Shown piece after piece: positions 24,282 to 33,838 of a stretch of DNA of 35,765 nucleotides. Position 1 is the first letter of the stretch, and every line of letters starts with the position of its first letter. The notes beneath the pieces are model-generated. The model saw only the letters and a program-made list of their open reading frames with translations. It did not search any database and was not told where the DNA came from. This DNA is from Myxococcus sp. CA023 (GTDB lineage Bacteria; Myxococcota; Myxococcia; Myxococcales; Myxococcaceae), in NCBI RefSeq assembly GCF_010998615.1, contig NZ_JAAEAH010000094.1:1-35765 (forward strand). The letters run 5' to 3'. A program made the position numbers and the translations under genes.

Positions 24282-24581
24282 ATGGTGAACTTCAACAACC
24301 TCAAGAAGCTGGACAAGGACGACCTGCTGCACCTGGTGGGCCTGGAGACGCGTCGGGACACGGTGGACACGCTCCTGCCCGTCGTGGGCGCCTTCGCCGC
24401 GGGCATCCTCGTGGGCGCGGGCCTGGGCCTGTTGCTGGCGCCCAAGTCGGGCAACCAGCTGCGCGATGACCTCCGTCAGCGCCTGCACAGCGGCCAGGAG
24501 TACCTGTCCAACGCGGTCGGCCGCTCCTCCGAGGGCGCGGCGCAGACGGGCCCGCAGGGCACCGTGTCTCGCACCGCCTGA
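24282..24581 (+). CDS. YtxH-like small membrane protein
   Basis: This 99-residue protein has a polar N-terminal helix (NNLKKLDKDDLLHLVGLE). One span follows, LLPVVGAFAAGILVGAGLGL, ending in LLLAPKSGNQLRDDLRQRL. The G-x-L-L-L-A-P-K-S-G junction is the hallmark of YtxH-type (gas-vesicle-like) stress proteins. The remaining tail is polar. ATG 24282 has CGGAG upstream. It is the last gene of the small membrane-protein run and is followed by a hairpin. Confidence 0.75.
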   Translation: MVNFNNLKKLDKDDLLHLVGLETRRDTVDTLLPVVGAFAAGILVGAGLGLLLAPKSGNQLRDDLRQRLHSGQEYLSNAVGRSSEGAAQTGPQGTVSRTA

Positions 24582-24602
24582 TTCGCGGCATTCGCCGCAC
24601 AC

Positions 24603-24618
24603 GGCCCCGGACGGGGCC
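24603..24618 (+). terminator. Short GC hairpin after the small membrane-protein cluster
   Basis: GGCCCC (24603-24608) pairs with GGGGCC (24613-24618) around GGAC, 21 bases after the YtxH-like stop. There is no T-run. Position at the end of a five-gene run supports a terminator role. Confidence 0.35.
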
Positions 24619-24692
24619 AGGGGCCTCCATTCGCGCCGGCAACGGCCGCGGGTGGGGGCCTTCCCGTTTGGAGCCGGTTAGAGTCCACGGCC

Positions 24693-25616
24693 GTGAGCGA
24701 GACGACGCAGGGTGGGATGGTGAAGCACGCCGAGGCCAGCGAGGGCGTGAGCCCGGACGCGGCGCTGGCGCGGCTGCGCGCGCTGGAGACGCTGGAGTCC
24801 GGGTATGAGGCGTGGCTGGAGCTCCAGGTGGAGCACGCGGCGTCGCGCCTGCGCTTCCGTGAGGAGCGCGAGCGGCTGGAGCAGCAGGGCGCGTTCCTGT
24901 TGGGCGCGGTGCGCGCCGCGGGGCTGACACCTTCGTCGGGCGCCGAGCCCGCGCTGGTGACTCCGCCCGCCGCTCCAGGGGACTTCCTGCGGGACGCGGA
25001 GGACAAGCTGACGCAGGCCCGCGACGCGCTTGCCCGGCGAGAGACGGAGAGCGAGGCGAAGCATGCCGAGGCCTTCGCGGAGATTCGTGCCACGCTCAAG
25101 GACCGCGTCCAGCGCTACCTGAGCGCGGGCCGTCCATCCCTGACGTTGCTGCTGCGCCGTGTGGGGACGGAGCGCGCGATTCTCCATCTGGAGCGCGTGT
25201 CCGGAGACACGCCCGTGCTGCTGTGCTTCCTGTTCGCGGCCAGGATTCCGTCCCGGTACGGCTTCCTGCTGGATGACGCGACCGAGGACGTGTCGCTGCC
25301 GCCCGCGCCGCTCTATGCCGACGAGGGCGTGGCCGCGGACGAAGTGCGTCCGGACGCGGTGGGGTTGGAGTCGCGCGTGCGGGGGGCAGGGGAGGTGGTG
25401 CCGCTGAAGGGCTTCCTCCCCGTGTTCGTTCCGCGCCCTTCGGGAGGCGAGGACTTCTTCCGGCTGCTTCAGCGGGGCGTGGTGCTGGAGGTGGAGGTCG
25501 CGGACGGGGCGGCCTTCCGCAACGTCCTCTCCCGCGAGGAGTCCGAGCGCTTCGCGGGGCACCTGCTGCGCCTCAAGCTGGAAGGGCGCATCGGGCTGGA
25601 CATCGAAGTGGGCTGA
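24693..25616 (+). CDS. Unrecognised cytoplasmic protein with coiled-coil N-terminal half
   Basis: I do not recognise this 307-residue protein. Residues about 20-75 (LARLRALETLESGYEAWLEL, then RLRFREERERLEQQG) and about 100-150 are charged helices likely to form coiled coils. The C-terminal half (from about 145) is an alpha/beta-looking domain starting GRPSLTLLLRRVGTERAILH, with alternating hydrophobic strands to the end. No signal peptide or membrane span is seen. GTG 24693 is the first start; ATG 24717 is an alternative, and neither has a strong ribosome binding site. Its stop is 25 bases from the convergent lipoprotein stop. Confidence 0.65.
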   Translation: MSETTQGGMVKHAEASEGVSPDAALARLRALETLESGYEAWLELQVEHAASRLRFREERERLEQQGAFLLGAVRAAGLTPSSGAEPALVTPPAAPGDFLRDAEDKLTQARDALARRETESEAKHAEAFAEIRATLKDRVQRYLSAGRPSLTLLLRRVGTERAILHLERVSGDTPVLLCFLFAARIPSRYGFLLDDATEDVSLPPAPLYADEGVAADEVRPDAVGLESRVRGAGEVVPLKGFLPVFVPRPSGGEDFFRLLQRGVVLEVEVADGAAFRNVLSREESERFAGHLLRLKLEGRIGLDIEVG

Positions 25617-25641
25617 CGCGCCTCGCGCCGGCAGGTCCGTC

Positions 25642-26493
25642 CTAGCGCGTGCGCACGACGCCCACCTCGGCGGTGCCCGCCAGCAGCGCGCTGCCGAGGA
25701 ACAGGTTGCCGGATTCGGCGCCGCCCATACGTACGGCGTGGAAGATGACCAGGTACGTCTGCTCACGCTGGGGGAAGGCGGTGCCCGGAATCGTCACGCG
25801 GGCCTCGCGGTAGGGGCCCGGCAGTCCCACCAGTTGGAGGAACTGGACCGGCGTGGAGGGCAGGTTGGTGTACGTCGGCTCGCCCTGCGCGCCCTCGGCG
25901 CTCAGGGGCACCACGGTGACGAAGCCGAGCGTGCGGTCCGTATTCGCCGCGGGCGCGGGTCGGTCGAAGGACAGGGGCGTGCTCGCGTCGATGCGCAGGA
26001 AGCCTTCGGGCGGGTGCAGCGCGGCGATGGTCTCCTTCATCGGCGCGTCGTCCACCTGGCCTACGTAGCGCGTGCCCCCCCGGTTCGCGATGAACTGGTA
26101 GGTGGCACCCGGCTGGTAGGTGAAGTCGGAGGCGCCCACGCTGGTGCGGCGGTAGTTGCCGGAGCCCTCGTCCGCGAGCTCCGTGGCATCGCCACCCACC
26201 GGCTGCACCGTGATTTCGGCCCCCGCCAGGCCGGAGGGCTGCGAGTTCTCACCCGTCCGGCTGCCAAAGAAGACGATGGCGGCCGTCTGCGCGGGCAGGG
26301 CGAGCACGTCGCCTCCGTCCGGGCTGAAGGTGCCCGCGTCATAGCCGGCCAACGCAGAAGCGGAGACCTCCACCTCTGGGGTGGAGAGCAGCGTGCCCAC
26401 CATGACGTGGTCGGCGGTGAGCTGATCCAGGTCGCAAGCCAGGAAGGCGAGGGAGGAGGCGGCGAGCGCCGCGGACACCAGGGTGCGTTTCAT
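25642..26493 (-). CDS. Putative lipoprotein of unknown function
   Basis: This 283-residue protein begins MKRTLVSAALAASSLAFLAC, a lipoprotein signal with Cys20 as the lipid site. The next residue is Asp, which in E. coli holds lipoproteins in the inner membrane; whether that rule applies here is not known. The rest is beta-rich with two or three Ig-like or jelly-roll-like repeats (IVFFGSRTGENSQPSGLAGA, then FTYQPGATYQFIANRGGTRY) and no catalytic motif. ATG 26493 lies 77 bases from the divergent cyclase start, so the two share a short promoter region. Confidence 0.65.
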   Translation of the reverse strand: MKRTLVSAALAASSLAFLACDLDQLTADHVMVGTLLSTPEVEVSASALAGYDAGTFSPDGGDVLALPAQTAAIVFFGSRTGENSQPSGLAGAEITVQPVGGDATELADEGSGNYRRTSVGASDFTYQPGATYQFIANRGGTRYVGQVDDAPMKETIAALHPPEGFLRIDASTPLSFDRPAPAANTDRTLGFVTVVPLSAEGAQGEPTYTNLPSTPVQFLQLVGLPGPYREARVTIPGTAFPQREQTYLVIFHAVRMGGAESGNLFLGSALLAGTAEVGVVRTR

Positions 26494-26570
26494 GGGAGCA
26501 GGAGCATAGCAGGGCCCCCCGCAACGACGACCGCGCGCGGGCCCATCTCAGGGTATCCTCCGGACCACCC

Positions 26571-29177
26571 GTGCAAGGTCACCGCGTTCACTCCGCAGGC
26601 CGGCGCTTCCTGAAGCGGCTTGGCGTCTCCCTGTTGATGGCCCTCCTCTTCGGAGGCGTGCTGGGGCTGCTCGTGTACCTGCGCCCCACCAGCATCGTGC
26701 CGCCCAAGGACCCGCCGTCGGCCTGGGTCCCCTCCGCGGCGGTGGATGCCGCACAGGCCTGGCTGGAAGGCTGGGAGCGTGTCACCTACGACTGGCGCGT
26801 GCGGGAGCTGGGAGAGCGCTCCGAGCGTCCCGACGAGGCCGTCGTCATCGCCATCGACGATGAGACGCTGGCCGAGGCCCGCCAGGATGTGCGCCCTGGC
26901 GTCGCCACGCAGCCCTGGCCGCGCCAGCTCGTGGGCCGCATGGTGCACCGGCTGGTCCAGGAGGGGGCGCTGCTGGTGCTCGTGGACCTGCCCTTCACGG
27001 ACCTGAGCCCCAACGCCTGTGCCGAAGCCTCGTCCGCGTCGGCCTCGTCGCTCTCCTGCGACGACGCGGCCTTCGCCGCGCAGCTGGCGAAAGACCCGGG
27101 CCGGGCGCTGCTGTCGTTCACCTGGGAAGCGCAGGGGCCCCGGGTGCTGCCCCCCGCCAACCGCCTGTGGCCGTACCGCGTGAAGCTGGGCGTTTATGAC
27201 GCGTCCGAGGCGGCCTCCCTGCGCGCGCAGGCCGTGCTCGCGGCGCAGCGCCCGGCCTTCATCATCCCCGCGGGCAGCCAGGTGGAGGTCTGGGGCGGCG
27301 CCATGGACGCAGCGGACGGCAAGGCGCTGGGCTCGCGCCTGGGAGCCACCGCGCATGTCCTCGAGGAGCGCCGCGCCGCGGACGACAGCTACCGCGTGGG
27401 CCCCACGGAGCTCTTCATCGCGCTGGCGGAGGTCCAGGTGGAGGGACTGGACGCGGCGAACCTCATCGAGCTGCGCCAGGTTCAGCACCCCGTGGTGCCG
27501 CTGTTGAGCGGAAGCGCGGGGTTCGGTGCGTCCACGCTCGTGGCGGGCCAGGACGGGCGCGTGCGCGCCGTGGCGCACCTCATGAGCTACACCGTGCGCG
27601 GCAAGCGCCACATCCTGCCGTCGCTGCCCCTGGCGGCTGCCATGCGGTTGGCCGGTACGCGCTCGCTCCGCTACGAGGGCGGCAAGCTGCACGTGGGGGA
27701 CCAGTACGCGTTCCCGATGAGCGCCTCGGGCCTGAGCCTGCTGCGCTGGGATGCGCCCAACGCGGGCCGGGGCTCACGCGGCTCGCTGGCGCGCTCCATC
27801 CGCGCGTGGAACGTGCTCCTCAACGTCTTCGACGTGGCGGACGAGCGCCCCGCGCGCTTCGAGAATGACCTGGAAGGCCGCACCGTCGTCCTCACGCGGA
27901 CCGCCGGCGAGTCCGCGCACCTGCGTTCCACGCCCCTGGGGCCGGAGACGCCGGGGGGCGCGATTCTGGGGCAGGCGCTGGCCAACATCCTCCGTTCGGA
28001 GGGCATCACCCGCGCGGCGCCAGATTTGGACCTGCTCCTCACGGTGGGGCTGGCCTTCCTCGGCGCCTTCCTGGCGCTGTCGCTCAGCTTCCTGCTGCGC
28101 TCGGTGCGCGGCGCCGTGCTCTACGTGGGCTTCCTGGTGGCGGCGGGCGCGGGCTACGCCTTCGGAGCCGCGTACGTCTTCGTCGAACAGCGGCTGTGGG
28201 TGGCCATGGCCGGGCCGCTGCTGGCCATGGTGGGCGCCTTCGTCGCCACCATCCGCTACGCCTACGGGACGGAGCGGCAGATTCGCGACTTCGTGCACAA
28301 CGCGCTCGGCCGCTACGTCAGCCCGGACGTGGCCCGCCTGGTGGCGCGGGACTTGAGCCTGATGCGCCCCGAGCGCCGGAAGATGTCCGTGTACGTCTGT
28401 GACATCGAAGGCTTCACGCGGCTGTCGGAGAGCATGCCGCCCGAGCAACTGGTGGGCCTCTTCAACGCGTACCTCACCGAGATTTCCGCGGTGGTGCGGT
28501 CCACGGCGGGGCAGGTGGACAAGTACATCGGCGACTCGGTGATGGCCTTCTGGGGCGCGCCGGTGCGCACGGACCGCCACGCGCACCTGGCCTGCGAGGC
28601 GGCGCTGAAGATGCGGGAGGTGCTGACCGAGCGTCAGTCCGCCTGGGAGAAGAAGTACGGCCACCGCCTCAGCTTCCGCGCGGCCGTGGACACCGGGGAA
28701 CTGGTGGTGGGCGACCTGGGAAGCGAGATGAAGTCCAACTACACCGTGCTCGGAGACGCGGTGGGGCTGGCCTCGCGGCTGGAGGCCATCAACAAGGTGT
28801 ACGGCACCTATGTGCTGGCCGGGGACACCACCGCGCAGCTCGCCAGCGGCAGCTACGTCTTCCGCGTGGTGGACCTGGTGCGCTTCAAGGGCCGGCCGCA
28901 GCCGGTGCGCGTGCACGAGCTGGTGGCGCGCCGCGGAGAACTCACGCCCCGCATGCAGGAGCAGCTCGCGCTCCACGAGCAGGCCCTCACCGCCTATCAC
29001 CAGCGCCGCTTCGCGGAGGCGCACGCCCTCTTCGAGCGCGCTTCACACGAGTACCAGGACACCGTCGCCGCGCTCTACGCCGGCCGCTGCGCCCGCTTCC
29101 TCGTCACGCCGCCGCCCGCGGACTGGGACGGCGTGCACGGCATGGAGGAGGGCGAGCCCACCGCCGCGGCGGCGTGA
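26571..29177 (+). CDS. CHASE2-domain class III adenylate/guanylate cyclase, unusual catalytic residue
   Basis: This 868-residue protein has a span at about 16-37, then a large extracytoplasmic CHASE2 sensor (about 55-480, with TYDWRVRELGERSERPDEAV and VVIAIDDETL). Three spans follow at about 485-560. The class III cyclase domain (about 600-775) has metal-binding Asp611 in VCDIEGFTRLSE and Asp655 in DKYIGDSVMAFWGAP. The substrate-side Lys and Thr are present (DKYIGD, NYTVLGD). The usual Asn of VNLAxRLE is Gly732 (VGLASRLE), while Arg736 is kept. The C-terminal about 60 residues resemble one TPR. It probably turns an external signal into cAMP, but the missing Asn makes activity uncertain. GTG 26571 is the only start before the first span. 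Confidence 0.85.
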   Translation: MQGHRVHSAGRRFLKRLGVSLLMALLFGGVLGLLVYLRPTSIVPPKDPPSAWVPSAAVDAAQAWLEGWERVTYDWRVRELGERSERPDEAVVIAIDDETLAEARQDVRPGVATQPWPRQLVGRMVHRLVQEGALLVLVDLPFTDLSPNACAEASSASASSLSCDDAAFAAQLAKDPGRALLSFTWEAQGPRVLPPANRLWPYRVKLGVYDASEAASLRAQAVLAAQRPAFIIPAGSQVEVWGGAMDAADGKALGSRLGATAHVLEERRAADDSYRVGPTELFIALAEVQVEGLDAANLIELRQVQHPVVPLLSGSAGFGASTLVAGQDGRVRAVAHLMSYTVRGKRHILPSLPLAAAMRLAGTRSLRYEGGKLHVGDQYAFPMSASGLSLLRWDAPNAGRGSRGSLARSIRAWNVLLNVFDVADERPARFENDLEGRTVVLTRTAGESAHLRSTPLGPETPGGAILGQALANILRSEGITRAAPDLDLLLTVGLAFLGAFLALSLSFLLRSVRGAVLYVGFLVAAGAGYAFGAAYVFVEQRLWVAMAGPLLAMVGAFVATIRYAYGTERQIRDFVHNALGRYVSPDVARLVARDLSLMRPERRKMSVYVCDIEGFTRLSESMPPEQLVGLFNAYLTEISAVVRSTAGQVDKYIGDSVMAFWGAPVRTDRHAHLACEAALKMREVLTERQSAWEKKYGHRLSFRAAVDTGELVVGDLGSEMKSNYTVLGDAVGLASRLEAINKVYGTYVLAGDTTAQLASGSYVFRVVDLVRFKGRPQPVRVHELVARRGELTPRMQEQLALHEQALTAYHQRRFAEAHALFERASHEYQDTVAALYAGRCARFLVTPPPADWDGVHGMEEGEPTAAAA

Positions 29178-29178
29178 G

Positions 29179-29544
29179 TCATTCCTCTCCGTCGTCCGAG
29201 TCCGGCTGCCCGAAGAGCTCCTTCACGGGGGCGTCCTTCGCGATGTGCTCCGCCACCACGCGGCGCATCTTCTCCGTCGTCATCGCCGAGTAGTACACCT
29301 CTCCCGGCCAGCCCATGAGCTGGTAGTCCTCGGGAGAAAGCGGGTCTCTCTTGCGGCCGGTGTCCTCACGGACGACGACGTTGGGCCCCATGTGGCAGAA
29401 GCCGTAGCAGCCGCCGCGGTACAGCTCGCAGCGCGGCACCAGCCCCTGGCCGGAGAGGGCGTCCCGGGCCTCGGCGTAGACGGCGTCCGCGCCGCCCGCC
29501 TTGCAGCTGGAGCCCTTGCACACCGACAAGCGGTAGCGCTTCAC
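29179..29544 (-). CDS. Thioredoxin-like [2Fe-2S] ferredoxin
   Basis: This 121-residue protein has the thioredoxin-like 2Fe-2S ferredoxin fold also found in NuoE and the Shethna-type ferredoxins. Cluster ligands are Cys9 and Cys14 (VCKGSSCKAGG) and Cys46 and Cys50 (RGGCYGFCHMGP); an extra Cys39 lies nearby. There is no transmembrane span. The C-terminal part has PEDYQLMGWPGEVYYSAMTT and an acidic tail. GTG 29544 has AGGAGA 8 bases upstream. It lies downstream of the nuo operon terminator on the same strand and one base from the convergent cyclase stop. It is too short to be a full NuoE; its partner is unknown. Confidence 0.8.
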   Translation of the reverse strand: MKRYRLSVCKGSSCKAGGADAVYAEARDALSGQGLVPRCELYRGGCYGFCHMGPNVVVREDTGRKRDPLSPEDYQLMGWPGEVYYSAMTTEKMRRVVAEHIAKDAPVKELFGQPDSDDGEE

Positions 29545-29600
29545 GGCGGCGTCTCCTGGAGGCCGCCATCAAGCGTATTGAAGAGGTTCAGCTTCACCAC
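29541..29600 (-). CDS. Possible 19-residue leader ORF overlapping the ferredoxin start
   Basis: On the minus strand an open frame GTG GTG AAG... encodes MVKLNLFNTLDGGLQETPP. Its TGA overlaps the ferredoxin start as GTGA. A GGGGG lies a few bases upstream. The peptide has no Arg-rich, shadow-ORF look, and the GTGA overlap would couple it to the ferredoxin gene. The frame is also open upstream into the terminator hairpin, so chance is a real alternative. Confidence 0.25.
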   Translation of the reverse strand: MVKLNLFNTLDGGLQETPP

Positions 29601-29610
29601 CAGCCCCCTG

Positions 29611-29657
29611 AAAAAGCGCCGGCCCGCCTTCCGCTTCGACGCGGGAGGGCGGGCCGG
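29611..29657 (-). terminator. Intrinsic terminator of the nuoCDGHI operon
   Basis: On the minus strand a long stem (16 pairs with one bulged G and one G-T pair) is formed by 29641-29657 and 29619-29634 around a six-base loop. A run of five T (29615-29611) follows after GCGC. This is a textbook Rho-independent terminator, 43 bases after the nuoI stop. It marks the end of the complex I operon. Confidence 0.85.
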
Positions 29658-29665
29658 GAGTCCGG

Positions 29666-29686
29666 GTGAGGCCGGTACGGCCTCAC
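29666..29686 (-). terminator. Second perfect hairpin directly after nuoI
   Basis: A perfect 9-bp stem, GTGAGGCCG (29666-29674) with CGGCCTCAC (29678-29686), has a three-base loop and lies 14 bases after the nuoI stop. There is no T-run of its own. It may help termination or protect the operon mRNA 3' end, in tandem with the T-tailed hairpin that follows. Confidence 0.6.
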
Positions 29687-29699
29687 TGGGAATCTGGAT

Positions 29700-30464
29700 T
29701 CACTTGATGAACTTCGTCACCTGGATGGGGCCCTGCTGCGTGACGACCGCCTGGTGGCCCGCATGGGCCCCCGCGGGCAGCGCCTTGCCGTGGCCGCCGT
29801 GCTCTCCATGCGGCAGCTTCAGCTCCACCAGGCCCTCACCGATGCGCGTGTGCGCTTCCTTGTGGACGTGGTGCGGCTCCTCGGAGCCCTCGCGCTTGTT
29901 CCACGGGTCCGACGGGTGGGACACCGGCGCGCCCTTGAGCAGCTTCGGGATGTCGTAGACGAAGTTCTGCCGCGTGTACTCGGGCGGGGTGTGCGTGTAG
30001 GTGTCCATGCGGATGGCGTCCTTGGGGCACGCATCCACGCAGAGGCCGCACACGATGCACCGCAGCTCGTCGATGACGAACTGGGTGGGGTACTTCTCGA
30101 TGACGCGGTCCTCGGAGTCCGAGGCTTCGTCCTCGTACTCACCCGCCTCGATGTAGATGCACTGCGCCGGGCAGATGGTGGCGCACATGTAGCAAGCCAC
30201 GCAGCGCGGCTTGCCGTCCTCGCGCGGAACCAGCCGGTGCAGGCCGCGGTAGCCCTCGGGGTAGATGGGCTTCTCTTCGGGGTACGCCACCGTCGTCATC
30301 AGGCTGGCGCCGGTGCGGTCCACCACCTGCGTGTTGGTGTCACGCGTCCCGAAGAGGTTGCGGAAGAAGTGCTTCGCGGTGATGCCCAGGCCGCGGAGCA
30401 GGTTGGGCACATAGGTCCGCTCGCGGATATCCGTGCGAGGGTCCTTGCTTACCTTGTAGGCCAT
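29700..30464 (-). CDS. nuoI: NADH-quinone oxidoreductase subunit I
   Basis: This 254-residue protein carries two [4Fe-4S] clusters that pass electrons to the quinone site of respiratory complex I. Ligands are Cys88, 91, 94 and 98 (CVACYMCATICP) and Cys136, 139, 142 and 146 (CIVCGLCVDACPK). The core ends near residue 190. The last 60 residues are a polar extension with nine His (EEPHHVHKEAHTRIG, then LPHGEHGGHG) not found in typical NuoI. ATG 30464 is 42 bases after nuoH; a small GGCCG/CGGCC stem overlaps the nuoH stop. It is the last gene of the operon. Confidence 0.95.
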   Translation of the reverse strand: MAYKVSKDPRTDIRERTYVPNLLRGLGITAKHFFRNLFGTRDTNTQVVDRTGASLMTTVAYPEEKPIYPEGYRGLHRLVPREDGKPRCVACYMCATICPAQCIYIEAGEYEDEASDSEDRVIEKYPTQFVIDELRCIVCGLCVDACPKDAIRMDTYTHTPPEYTRQNFVYDIPKLLKGAPVSHPSDPWNKREGSEEPHHVHKEAHTRIGEGLVELKLPHGEHGGHGKALPAGAHAGHQAVVTQQGPIQVTKFIK

Positions 30465-30506
30465 GATGGTTCTCGATTCCCGGATGCTGGGGCCGAAAGG
30501 TGCGGC

Positions 30507-31955
30507 CTAGTGGGTGGAGGCCGGGGCCGCGCCGTGGGCGTGCGCCGGCAGGTCATGGGCACCGTGCCCACCGTGGGCGTGGCCATGTCCGTGGTCGTGA
30601 CCATGGCCGGCGTGCGCCCCGTGCGCACCGCCCGCGGGGACCTTCGTCGTCGTGGTCAACACCACCAAGATGCCAATCTCCGCGATGCCGAGGACCGCGA
30701 GCGCCCGCAGGGACGGATCCCAGAGGACCAGCGCACCGGTCACGAAGATGTTCACCAGGCCGAGGGGGAGGAGGATCTTCCAGCCCAGCGACTGAATCTG
30801 GTCGTAGCGGAAGCGGGGGAACGTCCAGCGGATGAGCAGCTGCACCCAGATGAGGAACAGCACCTTCAGCCAGAACACCGTGCCCAGGATGGTGCCCAGC
30901 AGCCAGCCGTGCTCCTGCATGATGGGCAGGTTGGCCAGCCACTCGTTGCCGAAGGGCAGGTGGTAGCCGCCGAAGAAGAACGCCGTCGTCACGCCGGCCA
31001 GCACCACGACCTCCACGAACTCGGAGATCATGAAGAGGCCGAACTTCATGCCGGAGTACTCAACGAAGTAGCCGATGATCTCCGACTCGCCTTCCGGCAG
31101 GTCGAACGGGGCGCGCTTGGTCTCCGCGAAGGACGCGGCGAAGAAGAGCAGGAAGCCCAGCGGCTGGATGAAGATGCCCCACGCGGGCAGCCCCAGGTCG
31201 AAGGCGCCGTCCGTGCGCCACAGGTAGCGGCCCTGGCCGGTGCCGCCGGTGAGCGCGTTGCCGATGTCACCAATGATGGCCGGGAACTGCACCGAGGAGA
31301 ACGTGAGGAAGATGCCGACCAGGGACAGGCCGAGCGCGACCTCGTAGGCGATCATCTGCGAGGTGGCGCGCACGCCGCCCAGCAACCCGAACTTGTTGTT
31401 GGAGGCCCAGCCGGCCAGCGCGGTGCCGTAGACGGCCAGCGAGGCGATGGCGAGCACGTAGAGGGCGCCGAAGTCCGGCGTGGCCACCACCATGTCCACG
31501 TTGCGGCCGAACACCTGCACCGACGGACCGGCGGGCACCACGGCGAACAGGGCGAAGGTGGGCGCGAAGGCCAGGATGGGGCCCAGGTTGAACATGAACC
31601 GGTTCGCGGCGGCCGGAATCAGGTCTTCCTTGGTCAGCATCTTCAGCACGTCCGTGAGGATGTGCGGAAGGCCGCCCAGCGAGCGGTTCTTCAGGCCGGG
31701 CAGGGCGATGCGGGCGCGGTTGGGACCCATGCGGTCCTGGATGAACGCGCTCCACTTGCGCTCCGCCATGGTCAGCAGCGTGGCGATGACCATCACGAAG
31801 ATGAGGACGAGGAACAGCACGTTGGTCAGCCGGCTCGCGCCAGTGAACCAGTGCTCCTCCACCAGGCCACCCACGAGGTAGGCCGACGCCATGCCACCCG
31901 CCATCAAGAAGACGATGGTGAACATGGCGACGAGAATCGTCAGTACGCGACTCAT
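30507..31955 (-). CDS. nuoH: NADH-quinone oxidoreductase subunit H
   Basis: This 482-residue membrane subunit lines the quinone chamber of complex I. It has about eight to nine spans, with family blocks ERKWSAFIQDRMGPNRARI, LGGVRATSQMIAYEVALGLS and the quinone-site loop AETKRAPFDLPEGESEIIGY. The conserved Glu and Arg residues of that loop are present. After the last span (KVPAG, about residue 440) comes a 41-residue tail with 13 His (HGHDHGHGHAHGGHGAH), longer than in usual NuoH. ATG 31955 is two bases after the nuoG stop. Confidence 0.95.
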   Translation of the reverse strand: MSRVLTILVAMFTIVFLMAGGMASAYLVGGLVEEHWFTGASRLTNVLFLVLIFVMVIATLLTMAERKWSAFIQDRMGPNRARIALPGLKNRSLGGLPHILTDVLKMLTKEDLIPAAANRFMFNLGPILAFAPTFALFAVVPAGPSVQVFGRNVDMVVATPDFGALYVLAIASLAVYGTALAGWASNNKFGLLGGVRATSQMIAYEVALGLSLVGIFLTFSSVQFPAIIGDIGNALTGGTGQGRYLWRTDGAFDLGLPAWGIFIQPLGFLLFFAASFAETKRAPFDLPEGESEIIGYFVEYSGMKFGLFMISEFVEVVVLAGVTTAFFFGGYHLPFGNEWLANLPIMQEHGWLLGTILGTVFWLKVLFLIWVQLLIRWTFPRFRYDQIQSLGWKILLPLGLVNIFVTGALVLWDPSLRALAVLGIAEIGILVVLTTTTKVPAGGAHGAHAGHGHDHGHGHAHGGHGAHDLPAHAHGAAPASTH

Positions 31956-31957
31956 GA

Positions 31958-33834
<1,877 letters not shown>

Positions 33835-33838
<4 letters not shown>

